Origin: Saprospiraceae bacterium
GTDB lineage: Bacteria; Bacteroidota; Bacteroidia; Chitinophagales; Saprospiraceae
Length of the DNA stretch: 64,000 nt
Direction: 5' to 3'
Assembly (NCBI GenBank): GCA_016717145.1
Contig: JADKGD010000004.1
Coordinates: 62,001 to 126,000, forward strand
Below, piece after piece: positions 57,690-64,000 of the stretch. Every line of letters starts with the position of its first letter. The first letter of the stretch is position 1. A program made the translations under genes and the position numbers. The notes below the pieces were generated by a model, which did not search any database, had not been told where the DNA came from, and was given only the letters and a program-made list of their open reading frames with translations.

Positions 57690-58720
57690 TGTTTGATAAA
57701 AAAAAATTGGCACAAAATATTGGGAAGTGTGTTCTTATAATTTGGATGCTTTGTTTTGGCATAGCTGTAAAATCACAGATTGTTTCCTCTGCTGGATTTG
57801 TACCGGATACCGTATTAATAGGTGATGAGGTCTCGGTTGAGATTACCATCACCCTTCCCCGGGGAGTAGTCCTTAAAGGTCTGGATATGGCACCATATCT
57901 CCAAATGAAAAATAAAATCTACACTATTGATACAAATTTTATGGATGCCATAGCTGATATAGATGTATTGGATTGGGGTGATTGGAAACATACGGATGTT
58001 AAACAAATAATAGGTGCTGAAAAAATCAACATAAAGACAGAAAATAATATCCAAACAATACATAATACCATTAAAATAGCAATCTATAATATGGGTGTTT
58101 TTGATATTCCTGGCCCGGAAGTCATTTGTGACCCAAAGTCAGAATCATTGCCGGTAGCAGGGAAATCACTTACGGTCAGACTACCTGAAAGCATCATGAA
58201 GCAAGATAGTATTGCCTTTAATCCCATCAATGATATCATGCGTGAGAAAGCAAATATCTCTGATTATTTGATTTATCTCTACTCATTTATAGGTTTATTA
58301 ATCATGACTATGGTAGGGTATTATTTTTACAAAATAAAAAAGAAAAAAGAATCAATAGCAGTTGTTCCGGAGATGACGATTTTGTTGCCTCATGAAAAAG
58401 CACTTCAGGCATTAGTGATGCTGGACCAAAAACAACTTTGGCAAAAAGGAGAAATAAAGATGTATCAAACTGATCTTACTGATATTATCAGGCATTACAT
58501 TGAGGACAGATATCAGGTGAATGCTCCGGAGATGACCACCGATGAGATCACTGCCTCCTTGCGTAAATTGGATTTTGATGTTGAATACTCAGATGATCTG
58601 AGAGAGATTCTCCAGATTGCCGATCTCGTTAAATTTGCAAAAGCGGTGCCTGAAAACGATATACACAGCCGCTTTATGTCAAAAGCAATTGCTTTTGTAG
58701 AAAAGACAAAAATAGTCTAA
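57686..58720 (+). CDS. Membrane protein of the bat operon (DUF4381-like)
   Basis: A 344-residue protein with N-terminal signal (CVLIIWMLCFGIAVKSQ). A periplasmic Ig-like domain of the BatD type follows (PDTVLIGDEVSVEITITLPRGVVLKG). There is one transmembrane helix at about 192-213 (YLIYLYSFIGLLIMTMVGYYFY), then a cytoplasmic helical domain (EKALQALVMLDQKQLWQKGEIKMYQTDLTDIIRHYIEDRY...). This layout is the usual gene between DUF58 and batA in Bacteroidota. Start ATG 57686 overlaps the DUF58 stop. The role is probably to hold the VWA and ATPase partners at the membrane (inference). Confidence 0.82.
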   Translation: MMFDKKKLAQNIGKCVLIIWMLCFGIAVKSQIVSSAGFVPDTVLIGDEVSVEITITLPRGVVLKGLDMAPYLQMKNKIYTIDTNFMDAIADIDVLDWGDWKHTDVKQIIGAEKINIKTENNIQTIHNTIKIAIYNMGVFDIPGPEVICDPKSESLPVAGKSLTVRLPESIMKQDSIAFNPINDIMREKANISDYLIYLYSFIGLLIMTMVGYYFYKIKKKKESIAVVPEMTILLPHEKALQALVMLDQKQLWQKGEIKMYQTDLTDIIRHYIEDRYQVNAPEMTTDEITASLRKLDFDVEYSDDLREILQIADLVKFAKAVPENDIHSRFMSKAIAFVEKTKIV

Positions 58721-58732
58721 TGTAGTTAAAGT

Positions 58733-59740
58733 ATGATCGATTTTATAACAAGTTTGCATTTTGATTCTCCTTTATGGTTTCTGGCATTGTCGGCCATTCC
58801 GGCTATGGTCTACTGGCAATACTTTAGTAATAAGGTTTCTGAGCCGACTTTAAGGTTGTCTACAACCCAAGGATTGGACAGAAAAAGAAATTGGAAAATG
58901 AAAGTCTACCCTTATTTACCTATTTTATTGATGTTGTCCGTTTTGTTTTTTATTGTGGCATTGGCGCGCCCTCAACTGAGTCTTACAGAAGAAAAAGTCA
59001 AAGCGGAAGGCATCGATATCATGATGGTTATGGATTTATCAAGCAGCATGCTTTCAAGAGATTTTGATCCTGACAGATTGGAAGTGAGCAAATTAGTTGC
59101 CAGAGAATTTGTGGAAAAAAGAATTCATGACAGAATAGGTTTGGTCGTTTTTTCCGGCGAAAGTTTTACCCAATGTCCGCTAACTACAGATCACAACATT
59201 CTTATGGATTTTCTGGTTAATCTTGAAGTTGGCATGCTTCAGGATGGTACGGCAATTGGCATGGGTCTGGCTACTGCCGTAAACAGGTTGAAAGACAGTA
59301 AGGCAAAATCCAAAATTATCATCTTGCTTACAGATGGGGTCAACAATGCAGGTTATATCAATCCAAACACGGCAGCTGAGATAGCACAACAATACGGTGT
59401 GAAAGTGTATACAATTGCGGTCGGAAGTATTGGTCAGGCATTGTCACCTGTCAATAGAAGAAGTGATGGAGAATATATGTTTGCTATGGCAAACGTTGAG
59501 ATTGACGTTGAGTTATTGAAACATATTTCTCAGCTTACCGGCGGCAAACATTTTAGAGCTGTTGATAGGGCTAGCCTTGAAGAGATATATTCGGAAATAG
59601 ATCGTCTGGAAAAAACCGAAATTGAAGTAAATGTTTACAAAAGATATAAAGATGAATTCAGGATCTTTTTGTATGCCGGCTTTGTGCTGTTTTTGACATG
59701 GTGGCTATTTAAGCAAACCGCTTTCAGAACATTTAGTTAA
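58733..59740 (+). CDS. batA: BatA, VWA-domain membrane protein
   Basis: A 335-residue protein with two N-terminal transmembrane helices (WFLALSAIPAMVYWQYF and LPILLMLSVLFFIVALARPQL). A von Willebrand factor A domain follows. MIDAS residues are in MMVMDLSSSM (about 96-105), GTAIGMG and LLTDGVNNAG. A C-terminal helix near residue 315 (FRIFLYAGFVLFLTWWLF) anchors it again. BatA is a core protein of the Bat aerotolerance complex described in Bacteroides. It is 12 bases after the previous gene and 18 bases before batB. Confidence 0.93.
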   Translation: MIDFITSLHFDSPLWFLALSAIPAMVYWQYFSNKVSEPTLRLSTTQGLDRKRNWKMKVYPYLPILLMLSVLFFIVALARPQLSLTEEKVKAEGIDIMMVMDLSSSMLSRDFDPDRLEVSKLVAREFVEKRIHDRIGLVVFSGESFTQCPLTTDHNILMDFLVNLEVGMLQDGTAIGMGLATAVNRLKDSKAKSKIIILLTDGVNNAGYINPNTAAEIAQQYGVKVYTIAVGSIGQALSPVNRRSDGEYMFAMANVEIDVELLKHISQLTGGKHFRAVDRASLEEIYSEIDRLEKTEIEVNVYKRYKDEFRIFLYAGFVLFLTWWLFKQTAFRTFS

Positions 59741-59758
59741 TACAATTTTTAAAAAAAA

Positions 59759-60778
59759 ATGTTTAAACTGGAAAACACGACGGCCTTATATTTACTTGCA
59801 ATCATACCTCTGATGGCCTTGATTTTTTATAGTGGATTAAAGAAACTGGATTCAAGGAAAAAAACATTTGGTCATCTTCCCTTAGTCAAGAGTCTGATGA
59901 CGGGACGATTTAGGTTTAGTCCATTGATTTACTTTCTTTGGATAGTAGGTATCGTCCTTTGTCTTATTATGGCCATAGTCAATCCTCAATGGGGATATAA
60001 AAAAGAAAAAGTCAAAGTAGATAAAAGCGATATTATGATTGCGCTGGACATTTCGGCGAGTATGAATGCCACAGATATAAGTCCCTCCAGATTGGAAAAG
60101 GCCAAACGATTTGTCGAGGCCTTGATTGAGTCACGTAAAGGAGACCAGATTGGTTTGATTCTGTTTGCCGGAGGTGCTTACCTGCAAATGCCGCTTACGT
60201 CTGATTACGCTGCTGCTGAATTATTTGTCAGAGCAGCAAATACTGAAATGGCAGGTACTCAGGGCACTGCCATTGGCGAAGCTATAGCCCTTGCCAGACG
60301 AAGTGTCCTTTTAAAGGACAAACATCAGCGAGCACTTATAATGATCACAGACGGCGAGGATCATGATGAAGAGGCACTTGATCTTGCCAAAGAATCGGTC
60401 GATGATGGTTGGAATATTTTTACCATAGGTGTCGGTACAAATGAAGGTAGTTTTGTTCCTGTCAACAATGAAGGCCGTGAGGAATTTAAAGTGGATGAAG
60501 CAGGTAACCCCGTAAAATCAATTCTTAATGCATCTTTGCTTAAAAACCTGGCAGACAATGGTAATGGTTCATTTTATATTTTGAATGACGGTAGTGATAT
60601 CATTTCGAATTTAAATACCCAGCTGGAAAAAATGCAAAAAAGATCGGTGGAAGTCAAATCATTTACGGAATTCAGAAGTTTTTATCAATATTTTCTCGGT
60701 ATAGCTTTGTTGATGATGCTTGCTGGATATTTTGCCATGTCAATAACGGGTAAAAAAACAGATTTGTATGAAAAATAA
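59759..60778 (+). CDS. batB: BatB, VWA-domain membrane protein
   Basis: A 339-residue VWA protein paralogous to BatA. An N-terminal helix (LYLLAIIPLMALIFYSG), then LIYFLWIVGIVLCLIMAIVNPQWG before the VWA domain. MIDAS motifs are MIALDISASM (about 93-102), GTAIGEA and MITDGEDHDEEA. The C-terminal anchor is FYQYFLGIALLMMLAGYFAM. The stop overlaps the batC start by 11 bases, suggesting coupled translation. Together BatA, BatB and BatC are thought to act in stress resistance at the cell envelope. Confidence 0.93.
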   Translation: MFKLENTTALYLLAIIPLMALIFYSGLKKLDSRKKTFGHLPLVKSLMTGRFRFSPLIYFLWIVGIVLCLIMAIVNPQWGYKKEKVKVDKSDIMIALDISASMNATDISPSRLEKAKRFVEALIESRKGDQIGLILFAGGAYLQMPLTSDYAAAELFVRAANTEMAGTQGTAIGEAIALARRSVLLKDKHQRALIMITDGEDHDEEALDLAKESVDDGWNIFTIGVGTNEGSFVPVNNEGREEFKVDEAGNPVKSILNASLLKNLADNGNGSFYILNDGSDIISNLNTQLEKMQKRSVEVKSFTEFRSFYQYFLGIALLMMLAGYFAMSITGKKTDLYEK

Positions 60779-61520
60779 GTTTTATAATTTGATTATTTTT
60801 TTCAATCTGTGCCAGATAATGGGCTTCGGGCAGTCTGCACATAAAAGTTTACGTGATGGTGATATGTTATATGGTTTTGGTAAATTTTCAGAAGCTGAAA
60901 CAGCCTATAGAAAAGCAGAAAGTGCAGACCCCGGACTAAAACCTTCATACAATCTGGGTAATTCATTAATGAATCAGGAACGATACGATGAAGCTGTTAA
61001 AAAGTACGAAGATGCGGCATCCAAAGCCAGTACTAATTCTGATAAAGCTAAAATCTATCACAACCTTGGCAATGCTTTGTTTAAAAAAGAACAGTTTCAG
61101 GAAAGTATCAACGCTTTTAAAAATTCATTAAAGTATGATGCAACGACCAAGGCCACTAAAGAAAATCTGGCAATGGCTCAAAATGAGTTAAAGAAAAAAC
61201 AACAGCAAGAAAAAAAGAATAAAGATAAAAACGAAGATAAAAACAAGGACCAGGAAGACAAAAATCAACCAAATAAAGACGACCTAAACAAAAGCGATGA
61301 TCAGAATAAGAGTGATCAGGAGAAAAATAAAGATGATGAGCATCAAGCTCAAAACAACCAAAGAGAAAAGGATCAACAGGGAGATACCGGATCAGACAAA
61401 AAAATGACGAAGCAGGATGCTAAAAAACTGCTGGAGATTATGGATAATGAAGAAAAAAAAGTACACCAAAAAATGCGGCGGGTAGAGGGTAGTGTTAAAA
61501 AGCCCAAGAAAGATTGGTAA
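60768..61520 (+). CDS. batC: BatC, TPR protein with long charged tail
   Basis: A 250-residue secreted or anchored protein with signal peptide (LIIFFNLCQIMGFGQ). Three tetratricopeptide-like repeats (about 25-135) include SEAETAYRKAESADPGLKPSYNLGNSL, EAVKKYEDAASKA and ESINAFKNSLKYDA. A 90-residue linker of Lys, Asp, Asn and Gln (about 140-232) resembles a disordered tether. The C-terminus LEIMDNEEKKVHQKMRRVEGSVKKPKKDW carries the conserved DNEEK box that marks BatC. TPRs are the probable partner-binding surface for the VWA proteins. Confidence 0.9.
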   Translation: MKNKFYNLIIFFNLCQIMGFGQSAHKSLRDGDMLYGFGKFSEAETAYRKAESADPGLKPSYNLGNSLMNQERYDEAVKKYEDAASKASTNSDKAKIYHNLGNALFKKEQFQESINAFKNSLKYDATTKATKENLAMAQNELKKKQQQEKKNKDKNEDKNKDQEDKNQPNKDDLNKSDDQNKSDQEKNKDDEHQAQNNQREKDQQGDTGSDKKMTKQDAKKLLEIMDNEEKKVHQKMRRVEGSVKKPKKDW

Positions 61521-61570
61521 ACGATTGATGATTAGGATTGTTTAATTTTTAGAATAAAATTTATTAATGC

Positions 61571-62068
61571 ATGTTTAATAAAAAATTCCTCCTTATAATT
61601 TTTGTTTACATTTCATCGATTTCGGCAATTTTTTGCCAAAAAAGCAGTTTGACCGTTACTGTAGATAAGGATACTGTTGTATTAAATGAAATGATCAAAG
61701 TTGAATTTATGCTGGACAATCTGACAGGCAATTTTGTAGCCCCTGATTTTGTTGGTTTTCAGCTTGTTTCCGGACCAAATACCTCATCCAGTTTCATGAT
61801 GGTTAACGGAAAAGTTAGCCAGAAAAAATCATATGGCTACATACTTTTACCTACCCGCACAGGTTTATTGAAAATAGGTTCAGCAAGTGTAGAAGGTGAT
61901 GGAAATTCTATTGCAACCGAACCAATCAACATTCAGGTTGAGGCGTCAGGAACAGAAAGGTATTCAAAAAATACAACAAAAAAGTCATATAACTACGAAT
62001 CAGACTCAGGAAAAGATAGTATCCCTGAATTAAAAAAAACGAAAAAAAGGGTTTTGAAAAAAATATAA
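61571..62068 (+). CDS. Short BatD-like protein, first Ig domain only
   Basis: A 165-residue protein with signal peptide (FLLIIFVYISSISAIFCQ). One BatD-type Ig-like domain follows: VTVDKDTVVLNEMIKVEFMLDN, FQLVSGPNTSSSFMMVNGK, YGYILLPTRTGLLKIGSASVE. These align closely with the start of the full BatD next to it (VVTTGEAFMLQVVLEN, FKILQGPSTSNQMSIINGA, YQYLISAPAAGKYALG). The tail is charged (SYNYESDSGKDSIPELKKTKKRVLKKI), not a membrane helix. It appears to be a tandem duplicate of the BatD first domain that remained separate. It is 7 bases upstream of batD and surely co-transcribed. Confidence 0.8.
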   Translation: MFNKKFLLIIFVYISSISAIFCQKSSLTVTVDKDTVVLNEMIKVEFMLDNLTGNFVAPDFVGFQLVSGPNTSSSFMMVNGKVSQKKSYGYILLPTRTGLLKIGSASVEGDGNSIATEPINIQVEASGTERYSKNTTKKSYNYESDSGKDSIPELKKTKKRVLKKI

Positions 62069-62075
62069 GCATTGG

Positions 62076-63793
62076 ATGATGATGTTGAGATTTAAAATAT
62101 TTGCCGTAATATTATATTTGTTTTGTTGCTATTTGCCACCAATATTTGGACAAAATATAAAATTTTACATGGCAAGTGATAAAGATGTCGTGACAACAGG
62201 CGAGGCATTTATGTTACAGGTGGTACTTGAGAATATTGAAGGCAGCAACATGAAATTACCTGATATCAGCCCATTTAAAATCCTTCAGGGACCATCAACG
62301 TCCAACCAAATGAGTATCATAAATGGAGCCAGGTCAAGTAGTATCTCATATCAATATCTCATCTCAGCCCCTGCTGCCGGCAAGTATGCATTAGGACCTG
62401 CGACAATAAAGGCTGGCGGGAAGGTATTAAAATCCAATATTCTGAATATTGAAGTGGTTTTAACAAAACCAACTAAAAATATTTCAGGACTGGATACCAG
62501 TAAAGAAACTTTGATCCGACTCGAAGTATCAGATGATAATGCTTATATCGGGCAACAAATTGTGGTCAACTATGTATTGTACACCAGACAAAATATTGAA
62601 TCTTATGAACTGTTGAATGAACCTGACTACGAAGGTTTTTATGCGCAACCCGTCCAGGACATTAAGGAGCAACCGCAAAGAAAGACCATAAACGGAAAAG
62701 AATACCACAGACAAGTCCTGAGAAAAACGATTTTATTCCCTCAGAAAGTTGGAAAATATACTTTTGGTCCGGTCAATTGCACACTCGATATTCCGGTTGA
62801 TGGAGGATCGTCCTTTTTTTTTAGGGATGTAAGAAAGGAACAAACAACAACCAACGCAATTTCAGTAAATGTAAGACCATTGCCGGAACCGGCGCCTTCC
62901 AGTTTTACAGGCGCTGTTGGAATGTTTGATATGAAGGCCAACATAGTAAAATCAACCGTTGTGGTCGGTGAGGCCATAACCATCCAAATGGAAATAACCG
63001 GAGATGGGGATACAAAGATAGTACAGCCACCTAAATCAGAACTCATACCAGGACTGGAAGCGTATGAACCTTCAATAATTCGCGACGAAACTTTTTCAAG
63101 GAGTGATAAAATCAATATGCTAAAGACATTTGAATTTTTGTTTGTTGCCTCCAAAGATACCATTTACAACATTAAGACTGACTTTACATATTTTTCCCCT
63201 GATAAGGGAAAATACGAAACCATTTCATCCGGTCCGTTTACAGTTACAGTACTTAAAGCAAGCGGTGTAGTTAATCCTCCTGACAATAGTAGTCCCGCTT
63301 CAGATTTACTGTCTCCTATGTCACAGGAAAACAAGTTGGACGAATCAGGCCGTCCGTTTTTTGCTTCTACAAAGTATTTTATGATTTTAAGTGCTATTTT
63401 ATTGTTTACAGCATTTGGGGTGGTTTTTCAAAAAAGAAGATTGTCCAAAGAAGAAGCACAGGCGATTTCAGAGTCAAGTTCAAAAGTGTAGCTTTACGTA
63501 ATCTTGAGAAAGCAGATGTTTTTAAGTCACAAAAAAACAATGCTGCTTTTTTTGAAGAGATAGCCCTGGCTACTACAGGATATATCCAAAAAAAATTCAA
63601 TATTCCTAATGAAGCTTTGGGATTAAGCGAGGTGAAGGCGCATCTTGCTTCTTCAGGTGTCAATGATGCTGTGATTGGTCAGTATGCTTTTATTCAACAA
63701 AGAAGTGAATTAGCCAGATTTGCAGGACAATTTGGGGATATTGACGGGGTGTATGAGATGGCTACTCAACTGATCATGGATTTAGAAAGTTAA
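62076..63793 (+). CDS. batD: BatD, one frameshift near the C-terminus
   Basis: Read across a break in about 63430-63490 this is a normal-length BatD of about 572 residues. It has a signal peptide (VILYLFCCYLPPIFGQ) and several Ig-like domains (VVTTGEAFMLQVVLEN, NAYIGQQIVVNYVLYT, VVGEAITIQMEITG). A transmembrane helix (YFMILSAILLFTAFGVVF, about residues 435-452) precedes a cytoplasmic helical domain (ALRNLEKADVFK, FFEEIALATTGYIQKKFNIPNEALG). The continuous first frame stops at 63491, but the conserved tail continues in the next frame to TAA 63791-63793. No batE gene follows. Confidence 0.85.
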
Positions 63794-63841
63794 CATCAGG
63801 AATAATTACAAATTCCAGGACCCAACTTACAATAAAACAAA

Positions 63842-63874
63842 AAGAGCACCCTTATGTGAGAAAGGAATGCTCTT
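63842..63874 (-). terminator. Terminator for the convergent minus-strand gene
   Basis: Arms AAGAGCA (63842-63848) and TGCTCTT (63868-63874) plus CTT/AAG inside. In minus-strand sense a T-rich run follows, so it serves the gene ending at 63920 rather than batD. Confidence 0.65.
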
Positions 63875-63919
63875 CAGTCTTGGTTATTAAAAGAGTAAAA
63901 TTCTTTGACGCCGAATATA

Positions 63920-64000
63920 TTATTCTGCGTAATATCTTATCATCGAATTGATATCTTTATTTAATTTCAGTTCAGGCGCAATATCAAATATCATTGAATG
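63920..64000 (-). CDS. 3' end of a minus-strand gene, unknown
   Basis: The last 26 codons of a frame open to the window edge read HSMIFDIAPELKLNKDINSM then IRYYAE and stop at 63920-63922. A minus-strand terminator lies 46 bases beyond. Too short to identify a family. Support for it being a gene comes from the terminator and the convergent layout with batD. Confidence 0.4.
   Translation of the reverse strand, partial: HSMIFDIAPELKLNKDINSMIRYYAE

Noticed and set aside
1..64000. tRNA or rRNA genes
   Set aside because: No cloverleaf or rRNA-like segment noticed on reading; a covariance search would be needed to be certain.

Overview
The window looks like chromosomal DNA from a low-GC member of the Bacteroidota, most likely Saprospiraceae-like (inference from gene content; no rRNA gene is present). 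The signs are several secreted proteins with type IX secretion (T9SS) C-terminal sorting domains of both type A and type B, a moxR/bat aerotolerance operon, chorismate dehydratase MqnA of the futalosine menaquinone route, and Bacteroidota-style promoter candidates (TAnnTTTG-like).

Layout. 1-1633: the 3' part of a DPP IV-like S9 peptidase. 1640-9110: an accessory block in which every gene reads on the minus strand. It holds a small unknown protein, an alpha/beta hydrolase, a Crp/Fnr regulator, an orphan ORF, an AbiEi/AbiEii pair followed by a 17-codon stump of a C5 DNA methyltransferase, an MFS permease and a truncated Fic gene. Hairpin repeats punctuate the block and sit directly after stop codons, which recalls integron gene cassettes. 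9110-11362: an IS66-type element whose insertion cut off the 5' end of fic. 11436-15828: a SOUL protein, an M3 metallopeptidase lipoprotein and a membrane acyltransferase. 16250-29639: three secreted surface proteins, including a Cys-rich protein with about 23 tandem repeats and a type B sorting domain, and a 2529-residue protein with near-identical internal repeats, a dockerin, a possible cohesin-like domain and a type A sorting domain. 30108-41376: S9 and M36 peptidases, a lysophospholipid acyltransferase, a haem-motif T9SS protein, mqnA and an FG-GAP/UnbV T9SS protein. 41397-46090: a four-gene minus-strand operon that would convert trans-4-hydroxy-L-proline to 2-oxoglutarate. 46201-54156: a cytochrome-like T9SS protein, mscL, aconitase, a 2OG-Fe(II) oxygenase, a HupE/UreJ-like membrane protein, a small conserved protein, a VanX-like dipeptidase and an unknown secreted protein. 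54472-63793: moxR, an unknown secreted protein, a DUF58 protein, a membrane protein, batA, batB, batC, a short BatD-like protein and batD. The window ends inside a convergent gene.

How the parts fit. Secreted peptidases (S9, M36, M3) with the hydroxyproline operon suggest growth on protein, possibly hydroxyproline-rich material such as collagen or plant/algal wall glycoproteins. The large repeat proteins are probably T9SS-exported surface or released adhesins or binding proteins.

Caution on reading frames. Many genes, including members of the otherwise intact bat operon, are broken by single-base indels. Most are one base missing from a homopolymer run. This looks more like sequencing or assembly error than true gene decay, so several genes below are described as one gene across a frameshift.
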